From: Ascaris suum | Taxonomy: Eukaryota > Nematoda > Chromadorea > Rhabditida > Ascarididae | Length of the DNA stretch: 64,000 bases | Assembly: GCA_013433145.1 (NCBI GenBank) | Contig: CM024191.1 | Location: forward strand, 4,046,501-4,110,500 | Direction of reading: 5' to 3' | Part shown: positions 23,873-36,800 of the stretch, one piece after another | Numbering within the stretch: the first letter of the stretch is position 1 | How the letters are laid out: each line of letters starts with the position of its first letter | Notes under the pieces: model-generated | What the model saw: the letters and a program-made list of their open reading frames with translations, nothing else | What the model was told of the DNA's origin: nothing | Databases searched by the model: none | Translations under genes and position numbers: made by a program

Positions 23873-26800
23873 TCAAGCTTATCATTACAACTAAGGAACG
23901 AACGAAAGGCTTTACGGAAAAGCCTAAATGTGCACTTATGTCCCTTCGAGCAGTTGGTTCAAGAGGATATGATCGGCTGAAAATTCCCGCTGTAAAGTTT
24001 TTCTACCGAATGTCCATAATTCTTCGTTGAGTTCTGAGAAAACTTGGGACAATATTTCTGGACAGAAGAGTAGATGAAAGCTCCTACTGCACCCTCACCT
24101 TTGCATATGCAGCATGACAATCATGAATGCAATTTCGGACTTTTTTCATACAGCAGTGAAAATCTTTTGAGTTTTTCTGAGCGAACAAATTTCCATAAAG
24201 ACCATGAAGGGGTTATATGTGAAATAACAAGAAAGAGCATGCGGTACGCGAAAGCGCAACGAGTTGTAGTAGTTTTGTGCACGTGCAATTTTAAGAGCTT
24301 CTTATTTTAAGACGGTAATTGAAAGTTGATGTCGGTTGAACGCTATGCCGCATTGTGTGGCCTCTGCACGAAAAGAGCGCTGATATACGTTTCGTTCGCA
24401 GCCGTTTTACCGCGCCACATTTCAGGCATTCTCCGACAAGCGACAACACAACGTCCTCGGAGTGAAACATTGAAATCCGGGACAGCTCAATAGAGCCATT
24501 CCATCCTCGGAAAGAATTTTTTTTTGGATATCATGCATGACTGCTCCAGAGAAGTGATTGCAGTGATTTATGGCATTTCTATGTGCCCAATATAGTTTAT
24601 TTTTCTTATGCTTTGCTATGAAGAAATGTCAATTACTCATAACTGTCTGCAAAATAGAAATGAAGAGCAAAGGAAAGCTAAATGGAAAAGCTTCGAATGT
24701 TTTATTTGAAATTTTCCCATTAAAAATCCCTCTTATAAATATTTTCCTGTCAGGAAGTGAATTCTACAGGTCAAGTTGCGGCAATTCTCTCATAAAAAAT
24801 GGTCTATTTGGCATCAGTGCTGTCTATCCGATTCGTTGAATGAAAAAAAATATTGCATTTCAAACATGACGTGATCGGTCGAGTGTGCCTCTGATGTTCC
24901 TACTTATATGGTCAACAAACATATGAGAATCACCGTCATAGCAACGCTAAAATTTGGGTACCTACATCGTGCATCTTCAATATTATCGCAGTGATGAAAT
25001 CGCTTACTTTAAACAATATCTGCGTCACATCCGTCTTAAATCCACCTTCCTTCCCGAAGCAGAGCCTGTAATCAATCGCCCGACCAACCGAACAGCTCTG
25101 CTGATGATCCCATCAAAAGAGCCTCAGGAACGTTAATTCTATAAATATAACCCAATGTGCCTAACGGCTTCAGTGACACCATTTCCAAGCCTACCAAGAT
25201 AAGTGATGAGGCGCTGATTTCGTCTCGCACAAAAAATGCTCCTTCAACATCAAATTTTTCGCATGCGATTCGAAACTCCATCCAAGATTAAAAGCCTTGC
25301 TGTCTCGCGGTAAGAAAAGAGAAATTTAATATCTCGGTATACGCTGGAGATTGACGACAAAAATTTTATCATGGCCTACACAGCATTTAAAGTATATTCA
25401 GTCGCACACGCACAAATAAATGAAAACACATACAGACGCACAGGTACACGGAGGTGCACATACACACCTACAAATTGCAGGAAACAGAGGGGATTCCTTA
25501 CAATCGAAGGAAAGGATAAAACTGTGTGTATTCTGAACCCGTTGCAGATAGAGAGTGGGTCTTTGAAGATAATTTACTTAGTTTTCAAATGCTTTTAACA
25601 CGTCTGAATAAAATGGCTTATTGCCCATATTCAAAAAGTAGACCCTTTTGTTTGATGGGCTGTTGGAAATATAGAGGAGACTCAGTGGAGAGCTTTAGTG
25701 AGCATCTCGAACGTTTTTAATACATAGGATAAAATTCTAACCAACAGCAGATACTCCTGATTTATTGCCCTAACTCAAAGAGCAAACATTTTCATTCTGT
25801 AATCTTTTATAGGGAACGGGTTATGCATTTAGGAGCATTTAATTTGCTATTTGATGGGCCCTTCAAAAATAAAAGTTATTCTATAATATGCTATTCGATA
25901 ATAGTGCTTCACACTCTTGATTTATGATCCAGACTTGAAAAGCAGGTCTTCATGTCTCTTCAAATGTTGGTATAAGATTCAGGTTTCTTGGAATCTCACA
26001 CCTTCGAATGTCATCATGTGCTCTGACATACTCAAAGAATTAATGAGCCATAATTGAAGCAAAATATAAAATTCTATTTCTAAAACAATTTTTTTCTAAG
26101 AGATGAAACTCACTTTTATTTTCTGTGTCGCTACTTTTGCGGTTTCCTGACACATAAAATAGACGTATATCTTCGAATATATGTTCCATTTGCGTGGGAG
26201 AGTGTCGATTCCGAGTAAAGAATAGTCGTCGAATCTTTAAGTAGGGAATCTGAGAGTCTTTATTCTAGGACTCTCACAGGGAATGTTCGTAGCGAACAAT
26301 TGAAAGTCATGAGCTGAGAAAAAAATTCTTAAGTGTTCGATTATGGGAAAATTCGCTTAAAAAATTGCTGCAGAGAGAAAAGCTCGAAGTGAAATTCTGC
26401 AAACTTAAATAATTGACTAAAGGTACGATGAGCTCATTCTTCAAAGGCTGCATCTTCGACTGAGTGAACGCCTTTTTTTCTCCCAATATTGCATGCCATA
26501 GCATGTCATACATGGGAGTGAAAATCATAACGGAGACATTGAAATACGCCTGTCTGTACTAATTATATTTACCGTGAATCCCTTCAAGGTGCAAAGAATG
26601 TTGGTTTTCTTGCAAGTAATGAGCGCAGATGACTGAAATCCGTTATTTATAACCGATATCTTGAGAGTCGTTATGATTGTGGTTCCGCTTAAGCTGCTGA
26701 TTGCGTGAAGCAAAACGAGTTATGCTGATTAAGCATGCTACCCTATTAAGTATGCAAAGCTTCTTTGATGCATAACGATCTCGAAAACATTCCACATGTC

Positions 26801-27782
26801 GATTACGTTAGATTATTATAAAGGAATTATATTGCTGCTTCCTCGTTATCAGCATAGGAAGGGTACTCGTTATATCAGTAAAAGAATATGTATTTTCTTT
26901 TCCTTTCTATTTTCTCCTCCTTGAAATCAACGTTAGTAAGTAGCACATATAACACCTACAGTGTTTAACATAAATAAAGGACAATATTGAGGAAGACGTT
27001 AACAAATTGAGGATTCAAGACGACATAAATTGACGGCACCGAGAACACCAATGTAACTGTGTTTCCTATACCTCAGATTTTCTAAACAAAAGTCTGTTTT
27101 CATTAGCTTACTTTATTGCGCAACTACAGTATTGTGGTAGTCGGATGGATTGCGGGAGTCGTCCCAACTAGGAGTCGAAGATTCAGCCATAACTCTTGAC
27201 TTCCGAAAACTTAACTGAAAGTGCCCTAATGTTGGCTAAAACATTATCAACAACATAAACATTTCAACGGTTAACAATAGATGTAGGTTGCCGTAGGAGG
27301 TTGCTGTTACCGCACAACAAATTTGTAACATTCAATCATAATATATAACATTCAGTGTAACATATAACAATCAATCCAGCTATTAGCATTGTATACTTTA
27401 AAACGAACATACTATAACTCAATATGAGCAGATCTGTTAGGCTGAAATTTCCCCTCTAACCATTCAGAAAGCGTAAACGCTAACAAATTTGGCTGTGTAA
27501 AAACGCAAAACGCAATCGTCTCTCGGGTCACATTCTGTATTGACTGCCGCCGACCCGGTAGCCAACATATACTGAAGGTCGTAAAACTCAACTGCACTGT
27601 TCGCTTATTCAATCGTCACAACTCCGTTGAGTTGACGATTTCTTCTACGGTTCTGCTCACTTGAACAACTGCTTCCGTCTCTCTTCTCCCAAACGTTCGT
27701 CCTTACCCAAATCTCAAACTTGGGTAATTAAACCACTTGCATTTTATTAGTGCATATTACGCCGAACAATACGATCGCAATT

Positions 27783-27842
27783 GAATTACGAATTAGCACA
27801 CACAGCAACATCGAATTACGAATTAACAAAACACAGCAACAC
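27783..27842. repeat. Two 30-bp tandem copies
   Basis: Two head-to-tail copies of a 30-bp unit beginning GAATTACGAATTA and containing ACACAGCAAC, with a few mismatches between copies. An additional partial motif precedes the first copy. Confidence 0.65.
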
Positions 27843-30800
27843 TTTAGCAAAAATGCGATATCAGATCAATACTGCAATGTTAGGCTTGCAAACCCTTTCA
27901 CGTTTCCTAGCACGACACAGCAAGTCAAATTCTATCAACCGAAAGACTTCTCATTTCGAAGGATCATGACGATAGTCTGCGACTTAAGTCGCACTGAACA
28001 AGAAGCCTAAATTTCATCTGAGCCGACGTCTCCAGCGACAATTATAAAATTCCGCGCTCTTAAAGGATTAAAGCAGCGATCAGGGCAACCGTTGGTGGTT
28101 TAACCTAGTCTAAGCAGTTCATTACTCAAGTTCGAACAACCATTAAAACATAGTAAACTCACTACGGCCTCATCCGTTATACCGTTTCAAGGCAAGCATG
28201 TTAATATGGAGATTGGTAATAATCAAAGAAATCTTCCACATGAGACAAGCAACACTCTTCGAACAACGATATTGCTTCATCGCAAGCAAACACTCTTTCC
28301 ACCTTCGTAACGCACTAAAGGTCGACTCTATATAAGCTTATTGCTATCCCTTTTATAGGGTCTTTGGGGTTTTACTTTCATCAACATCATAGCTTCATGA
28401 CGAATCCGCTTTGAATGATCCTACCCATTCATGAAGAGAGCGGCGCCATGTTTCCGGTGCCTTCTCCCTTGTAGAAGCCGCTGGGCCGACGCGTTTTTGT
28501 GATGTTTCTTTCCGCATGCCTTAGTCACCGAAACGTCTTTATACACATGCGCATTCCTTTTGCACTTATAATGTTTACCTCAGTACATTCTAAATTAGCT
28601 ATCAAATTTGAAAAATCCGAATGATACTCGCGAGTAATCGCGACACATTCCGTGATACATACTTTAAAAATCACAGTTGTTGCATTATACTCGACGGAAT
28701 TTTCCTTTTTATTTAGATCTTAAACAGTTCAATGTTTACATCTTGCTTTCACTGAAATCACACCAATGTGAGCATCTCTCGAATTTTGAGTACAAGAAAG
28801 TCGAGGCAATAATTGCTGAAAATTAATAAACGCCTTAGTACTGTTTTCTAATTTTCATGAAATTATCGAAATGATTCCCTTAATCCGATATGTCATCTAT
28901 GCATGAAAATCAAACATCATAATCGAATCTTATTATATTCGCTTCTTTCGTATATTTCTCTATTGGTAAGCAATAGATTCCTTATAGTTGTAACGATTTC
29001 TTCGCAAAATTCTCTTTTGAATTGTTAACCAATAAACGTTCATTTAATTTCATTTCGTGTTCAAGAATTTAAAGCTATCGCCGTTAATTTCGTATCTATT
29101 TTTAGTGTATTGCTTTTTGTATTCGGCGTATACTTTCCATTTTTCGCTATTCATCATTTCCAATTATGAGATATTGTCGGACAGGTATTTTAGTAGAGTG
29201 AAAGATATTGCTTATAGTAAGACTTTGTGGCTGATAAATAATCGACAGGGATCATCTACTAAATTTACAGCGATAGTAGATCTCAAATACTCTACACCTA
29301 TGGTATCTATTAAAAGCTCTACTGTTAGCACCTCCATTCGAAATGTTCGAAACTATTGAAAATGATATCGATGGAAACGATCGAACTCTTCACAAATGAT
29401 GTTTTGTAAGAAATTTTTGTTTTGGAGCTGTTTTGCGGTGAAATTAGAAAATATTAAAATTTTTATACGAAATTCTTGAATACTCTTCATCCTAATCGCT
29501 GTACGATAAAGTTAATACTCAATAGGTCCTAACTCTCCTATGCATCTATAGCGTTGGAAATGGGATAAATGTTCCCCCCGAAATCCGTCGGACTTACTGA
29601 TTTCAATTTTTCCTTCTTGACTCCTTCGACGTTTCGGGCCTTTTTCCAACACCTTTCCCGAAACGTAAATAATGTTCTTGCAACACCTCCTTAACCCTGT
29701 ATATATCTCTTATTTTATTTCACTAGCATTTATTTCTATGAGCAGAATTCAGCGCTCAAAAATCTCACCAAAACATGAAGCGGTTATAAGTTGATAATTG
29801 TCGTCAATACAGTCGGAACCATATAGCAGAGAAGGCTAGAAAGAGAGAGAGCGGGAAGGCAATAAAATAGAAAGTTCTTTTTGAAATTGAAATGACGTAA
29901 AGATGAAAAACTCGATCAAGCAAAATTACTTTCTAAAGAAGCCATGAGCGGAAATTAAAAGATTTGATCGAATTGTTGAAATCGTTGGGAAGAAATTTTA
30001 GCTCGCTTCGTTTGCAACAGCTAACCAAACGGGTGCGGCCGGTTAAATTCTGGCTAATAAATTTTGATGATTATCAGCGAAATTTCAAAAAATTTTTCTT
30101 CATTTTAGCTAAGTTTATCAAATGGCTCTCAATAAAAAATCTCCGATGAAGTTCAATTTCGAACTAAAGTGGTCAAAAAATTTGAATTGCGGTGATTTGC
30201 TTATTCACTGCATCAAATATAAATGATGGGCTTCTTCTTTCATTTTTTTTTTTGATTGTGCGTATTAATGCAACAATTATTTTAGCTCCTCAATTAGCAT
30301 TGCTCAGTTCCAAATGTATTGAAAATGCCACTTTCCTAGCGCTACCAAAATGCAAAAAATCCTATCAAAATTAGTGCAGATGCGATAATTGCCACAAATG
30401 CAAATTAATAAGTCGCTATCTGCAGCCGATAATCGATATGTTTTCCAACAGAGAAATAATCTGTTTTTTTTTCTTTGTTCGAAAATCATCAATCTCATTA
30501 GAAAAATTGGATTACACCACATACTGTTTCGAAATTGCAAACAACAACTTAGAGAATACATTTGATTCAATGTTCTGTTATTCCGATTGGCTTAATTTAT
30601 CATGAACTCATAGCTTTCAATCGTTTCCGCGAGTCTCAACTCTAAATTTAATTTGCAATTCCTTTCCTTTTCGGGTCATCAGAGCGTGGAATGGAGCAAA
30701 TTTCCCATTGACGTCATTTCAGTGTCCTTGTGTTTTTTCATTCATTAGTCGCCTAAAGCATTCCGAGCATGGAAAAATCTATAAATTTGTATTTATGTAA

Positions 30801-31049
30801 CGCTTGCTTTATTGCTTTTATTTGGTTCTACGATTTGAATGCTTTTTTTTTTATTTTGCTTGTGACATGACGATTTCACAGCAACAGCAAACATCAGTTC
30901 GACCAAAGATGTCTTGTAGCAGTAAACTCAGTGACGCTTCACTCACACCAGATGATATCCCAATATTGTTTTTAAAATAGCACCGCAGAAGCAATGTGAT
31001 TGCCCCTTAGTTTTTCCCATGCCATTCTTTTGTTCAAATCTTCCTCCTC

Positions 31050-32518
31050 GAAAGTATGCGTTCCTCTCTCATTTGCTTAAAAAACCACCCATCATCGCAA
31101 TGAAAAGGTATTGCCCCACCAGTCCAATCTCCTGAATTTGTACGCTTTTCGAAGTCCTCATCAGAGATGCAACAATGGGTCATTTTACGCAAAACGAGAT
31201 CTTGAACATGCCCAACTCGGCTTTGTCTCTGGTCCATGACGTCGAATTCATGTGTTCAGTTGACTATGTAACTGCGTTGAAAATGGCAGTTCAGACCGAA
31301 ACTGTGTATACTGATCAGGCAAAGGCCTTTGATTTGGTTTGACATGAACAGTTGCTCTTGAATTTGGAAAAGTATGACATCACTGGTTCTTTGCTAAATT
31401 AAGCCATAGCACCTTCATGTAGGTGAATCTATCAAACAAGAACTGAAAATAATTACTCCACTGCACGCACAACTCATATCCTTATCTTCTTTCTCGTCTG
31501 CAGTAACGATGTTTCGGAATTGTGCAGCACAACGCTTAAAATTTATCGATCATTGCGTGATCCTGCTTACGACTTCCATGTTCTGCAGAAAGACCTTGAT
31601 GCATTCGGCAAATAATCGAAAGAAATTATGACAGTTAAACGCTTCCCAAGAAAAATGCCATGTGGTTCGTATCAACTATCGGCATGAATGTTTTCTCAGG
31701 TTAGGATGTGATATTCTCTCTACTACGGATGCGCTTTGTGATCCTGGTATTCTAAGCAACTCTAAGCTTCACTCGAGGTCGCCGTGTTACACTCTTGCTG
31801 AAAAATCGTTGAAAACTGCAAAAACTGTATTCTACATGCATGACACCACAAACGTATTGAACGAGCATTATCGAAATACCTTCATCGCCTACTGCCGACC
31901 AATTTTCGGACGTCCAACTCCTTGTGTGTTCTCCTTATTTGGCTTTTGATAGCAGGCTCCTAGGGAGCGTCCAGAAACACTTTAGCCGTAATGCTTTTTG
32001 GAAAGTTACCGTGGTGCATATCAGCCAAATTAGACTACTAGGCTAAAATCTTTTAACATGGAATCATTGGAATATTGCAAGCTCAGTACTGACTTGATTT
32101 TTTGTTGCAAAATTGAATTCGGTTCGTCTAACATCCATCTACCAGATGTATTTCAATCTGGCTCTTCTCATAGTCATCATAGGCATCAGTTTCAGCTCGC
32201 TAGAAAACTTCGCAGCACAAAGTAATGTTCTGCAAGGTTTTCTGCTTTGTATCGCATGAGTATGAAGTCTGTTTCCGTCCAATATCGTTAACGTACCCGC
32301 TCCTTCAGCTTTTCAATTATGGCTCAGTCGCTTTGACCTTATTCCTATTGTTACCCACTGACTTTTTTCTTTTGTTTTTGCTGCTCACCTCCACTATATC
32401 TTTGCTAATGATTTGCTCTTTCTTGCTTCCCATGCTTATATACTTTTTATACGCCTCCCATTTGAGGACGCTGAAATAAATAAATAAATAAATAAATAAA
32501 AATAAATAAATAAATAAA

Positions 32519-32555
<37 letters not shown>

Positions 32556-32557
32556 AT
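31050..32557 (+). mobile_element. Decayed non-LTR retrotransposon (LINE) reverse transcriptase, 3' part
   Basis: Plus-strand translation, with frequent frame changes and stops, follows a LINE reverse transcriptase in order. Near 31080-31200 there is a degenerate NYRPIS/CK-FE region (ICTLFEVLIRDA) and the LGFVSGP equivalent of QHGF-GRS. Near 31307 YTDQAKAFDLV matches the Y-DF-KAFD-V motif, with a TGA at 31340-31342 followed by HEQLL. Near 31500 SNDVSEL, LKIYR and LQKDLDAF match the region around the catalytic FADD box, but the ADD residues are lost. Later parts resemble the thumb and C-terminal segments (HYRNTFIAYCRPIF, LLGSVQKHFSR, NIVNVPAPSAFQ). The element ends in an (AAAT)n tail, as many LINEs do. 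It cannot be active. CR1-like is my best guess at the clade. The 5' boundary is uncertain. Confidence 0.8.
32474..32557. repeat. (AAAT)n microsatellite tail
   Basis: About 21 tetranucleotide units of AAAT with two single-A insertions. It directly follows the last recognisable LINE coding sequence on the same strand, so I read it as the 3' tail of that element rather than an independent microsatellite. Confidence 0.9.
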
Positions 32558-33805
32558 CAATGGATGTGTGGCAGCACATATCATGTCAAACTTTCCGGAG
32601 AACTTTCCCACTTGCTTGAAAGCACACCCCTGGTCAAAGGAAATTTTCGACAAAATAGGCTGTTTGAAAAAACGGCTTCTAACGTGCCAGATGTTTCTTT
32701 AAATAAGTTACACTGAGGTTAAATCTAACCCAGTTAATGAGTGATCGTATAAGTAGCGTATACTTAGCTCTCGAGGCTTTTATTCTCGCCCGATACCTTA
32801 CGAAACAGATCCATCTTGTCCAAAAACAGACTCTCGGTCCATAAGATCCATCTCGTCCACTTATGCATACGTGCATCGACCACTTCGTCCTGACACGAGA
32901 ACGCAACCTATAAAAGAAACCCCATCTTCTTTAGCCCGATCCTGCACTGGTCGATTCCCACCTCGTCATCCCCGCCTATAGAATGCGGTGCTCCCGACGT
33001 CTGCGAAACCAGACATCATTATGCTGTCCAGTTCAGCTGCAGTGTTTACATCACTATGTCAGAAGGGTACCGCTCCTGCCGGATGTGCTTTTCGAAACGA
33101 ACGGTCAGCCTTGCGACGGATCCCTCTTTCCCCATCCCGCCAGACGGAGTCTGCAGGACATACTGAACTGTTCTGCTATCAATTCGAACTAGACGCCGCT
33201 TAGCAACAGTACGGAAGTTAGTCCACCCCTATCTTTTACTTAGTGCGACGAGCACTGCATGTGTGGTGTCCCTACAGATTTCAACAGTAGAACCGCTCAA
33301 CGCCAGAGCCACACAGCAAGAAGATCGCGCCTTTATTTATTTACTATTAAGGCAAATAGCATACTGTAAATTTGCTTACAACAAAAAAGATAATCGAACG
33401 AAAAGACATATTATATTTATAACTTGAACAGACCATAAATGTTTAGATAGGCGTCCCCAAACGGGACAATAAGCTTAAAACAAGGGCACATTTCGAGTGA
33501 TAAGTCTATAGGATAAGTGAAAGGCATGCGGCATCAGCACGCCGCCGGCTTTTCATCAACGCACAGGGACGAGCGCCTTGGGCGATAAAACGTTCAACTT
33601 TATTCCGAACCAAACAAAAACAAATAAGAAACAATTTGAGCGATCACTGCAACGGATACACACAACGTCGACTGCTTGCGACTGGGCGAAGCGAAGTTGC
33701 GCGGTGGCGGAAGAACGCAGTGGCAGTGGAGCACTTTGCGGACGGCTGAGACCGCTTAGTAGCACATCGAAATGGCACTCAGGCGGGATTAACGCTTATC
33801 CGCAG
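32558..33805. other. erm-1 downstream region and 3' UTR
   Basis: The segment between the LINE tail and the erm-1 stop codon. Two overlapping minus-strand AATAAA signals (TTTATT on plus, 33332-33341) lie about 470 bp past the stop and are the likely polyadenylation signals, making 33330-33805 the probable 3' UTR. Between 32600 and 33300 the sequence is somewhat more GC-rich and has open stretches in several frames (for example 32983-33192 plus), which could be old mobile-element sequence. I recognise no domain there. Confidence 0.5.
33332..33341 (-). terminator. Overlapping poly(A) signals for erm-1
   Basis: Minus-strand AATAAATAAA, two overlapping canonical AATAAA hexamers, about 465 bp downstream of the erm-1 stop codon. 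This is the first such signal after the stop in the direction of transcription that I noticed. The cleavage site itself is not visible. Confidence 0.55.
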
Positions 33806-36800
33806 TTACATGTTCTCATACTGGTCGATCCGACGCTTCGTGTTGCCGCCGCGGATCTGCCGCAATGTCTTGTACTTGTCTCTGCCAGCACGCTTGTTCT
33901 CCATGTGCAAGAGGTCGTACTCGGTTACCTGTTGAGCGTCCTTCACTGCCTCCAAGTCTGCTGTCAACGCCTTAATTTCATCCATCAATGACAATTAACA
34001 ACCGAGACAAGTGACATGCTCCGTTTGCAAAGGCGCATCGAAAATATAAAGAAGACAGATACTCACACCTGAGTTTTATAGGACAATATTTTGACGAGTT
34101 CAAACCACCGGAATGCTGGGTCGTTGCAAAAATCTACTCTCCAAGCTGATTTCTCCATCCGAAAAAAATACAACCACTGAAACTGATTCACATAACAGGT
34201 TTGTTGGTTAATAATAGGATGCCAAGGAAGTCTGCATCCCCTATTGGTGTCTAAAACCGACTTCAATACGAGCCCTGTCCATTCGCATTACATCTGCATT
34301 ACTTCCCACCAATAAAGCTCTCTTCAAACTTTTATTCGAGATAGCACATCACAACACGCTCTGAATTACTGCTTACTATTAGAAACGATACGCTCTAACC
34401 CGAAAAGTTATTGACGGTCCATTTCCGCCAGCAGGTATTAGAAGTACCTTCTTTTGTCGAAAGTCAGGTATTTTTTCAAAGGGGAACACTGTAAGGCCCC
34501 TCTTCTCTATCCTAGACGACATGATGTTGGTGGGAATTGTAAACACAGAACACAGAAATTGTAAAAGCGGCCTCAAAGAGGTAACACAACATTTGAAAGT
34601 TACCTCAAGCTTGTGCTTCAAGGATATATTCTGCTCAGTGGCCGTCATCCTATCGAGTTCCCTCTGAGGAACATTTTCGTCGCCTCGTGCAGTCAACTCT
34701 AAAATTCTACGTATAACAACGCTAAACCGCGTGACAAACGAAACGTCAATCAAGCATGTATGTTCGCTCCTCTTTTCAGATGAACAGTAACGAACGGATG
34801 TCTGTTACGGTCCACATATACCTATTCATCCATTTTTTGGCTCTTTCCGCTCTCTTAGCCACAGTTCTGCTAGGTAACCCATCCACTGTATGCGAAAAAT
34901 CACGAACAACACTGCTCTCACAGTATGCAAACAAATCATTTTTAAAGGTCTAGGAAAAATTTAAAGGAAATTACTGAACTATGAAAGACCACGCAACGAG
35001 ATGCATCCTAATGTGCATACTTTAGGCTTTCTCGTTCAACCTGGTTGCGTCTATTCATCTCAAATATTACTTCAGAGAGTGAGTTCAGCAATCATTATTC
35101 ACACTTCACTTTGCACCTCTCAAATTTCCGAATAACCTCAGGAAATACCTCTTCACCTCGACCTACGAGAGTTCCCATAAAACTAGCGCAGTTTTCATGC
35201 CAGTCGAACATCCAAAGTTTCTGATTTAGACCTTTGTGCTTACTAAGATGTTCTTTAATCAGAAGAGAAATAAGTGCACTACGTTTAAATGACATTACCT
35301 GTATCAAACGTGACAACGTCAAGCGCAAGAAATTTGCAACGCATACAACATGCTATGCCAATTAGCAGTATCACGCTCTCTAATCAACAACTTACTATTA
35401 CGTGTCAGCCTTTTTTTTAAACTAACAACCAGACAGCCCGACAGTCCCATTGACTTCTTTTTCCCTTTCACCTACTACTAGTCGGTGTTACCCTAACCTG
35501 AAAATCTTTACGGCCCTGGGATTTCTTAATTGCTCACTTTTCAATGCCAAGTTCCATTCAGATCACAGTCTTTCGACCGTTCGAAGCCTACTTTTTTTCC
35601 ACGATACCTCCGAAAGATGAGGTCGTTCTTTGGTAGAAGGGATTTTAGGAAAGTCTTGGTTAAATCTGTTTTAGGTTTTTCTAAATCTAACTTTGCACGA
35701 ATAGATTCCAAAGTGACATATATTTATCCCATATGTGACTATAATGTGCTTTAAAAATGAGCTGGTTTTTCAAGAATTCGAAAAACCAGGTGACGAAATA
35801 ATTGCCTGCTCTCTAATCATACCTGTGTGCACGTGTGCATTCTCGTTTAGCTCCTCATCGAGATCCACTTCCTTTACTGTCAGCGCATGTGCTTGCTGCG
35901 CCTCTTGCTCACGACGTAATCTGGCCGCTTCTTCAACCTGGAAGCAGCAATAGCCATATCACAACCGCGGATCACCATACCAATAAACCTTTCCAGTCTC
36001 TGAAGCTTAATTAATGAAACTGAGTAACTTAAGAATCCCGTAGCGACACGCATACAGACTTTCGAACTCAACAGCCCACTCCTCTCTCCCAGTAAAATAA
36101 ATCACACTCCGCACCACCAATTCGTCATTGATCTAGCGCAATGCTAGTGCTGCTCTTTGTGGCCGGGTGATTTAAACTAAATGATAAAGCAAGCATAGTA
36201 ACGTAAATGGAAATGGAGAAGAACCCACCTCCCTCTTGAGGCGATTGGTCTCCGCTGTTTTCGCGTCGACCTGCTCTCGCATCTCGGCGACTTGCATCTC
36301 CCGTTCGCGAATCTCGGACACCAATCTATTACGTTCTTCGGTGCTCATCTCACGCTCCGAGCGCAGTTGCTCGTTCAACCTACGCAAGTCTTGTTCTTTC
36401 GATTCGAGCTGATCCTTCGCAATCTGTAAACTACCTTACTCGGCTGCACATCACTAAGGCACTGTATTACATGTCTTCTGGAAAAATAATGCAAATATTA
36501 ACAGACTGCTGTCAAAACGGTTCTTTTATATCCATAGTCCCACTCACCGGTAATTACTAAATCACCCTTAAAAAACAACCCTTCTTGTCATTTTCTAGTT
36601 CCAGATTAGAGTGCTGCTCTGAAATGATGAAGATATAAAAGCGGAGCCAAATGCAGCTACAGTAGTGAAACACATCTGAGACCCTTACTTACTAAACATT
36701 TTCAGCACAACAGCAAGTCAAACACCTGAAAACCAATTCTAGCACTAGCAATGAATAAACGCTAGCAGATGTCCCACTCAACAATTAATTGCATCATAAA

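Larger units (their letters stand above)
19364..31049. other. 11.7-kb region with no recognisable gene
   Basis: I read both strands and found only short open stretches with no recognisable domain, no consistent splice chain and no RNA gene. The longest (21433-21684 minus, 25072-25281 minus, 24570-24839 plus, 29057-29359 plus) look like chance or decayed sequence. Visible structure is limited to diverged tandem duplications (22613-22710, 27783-27842), a G/purine tract near 23827-23870 and scattered A/T runs. It may contain regulatory DNA for the olfactomedin gene or fragments of old mobile elements. I cannot support more. Confidence 0.5.

Noticed and set aside
31034..31237. Minus-strand open frame of 67 codons
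   Set aside because: It is antisense to recognisable LINE reverse-transcriptase sequence on the plus strand.
33578..33991. Plus-strand open frame of 137 codons
   Set aside because: It is the antisense shadow of the last erm-1 exon and its 3' UTR.
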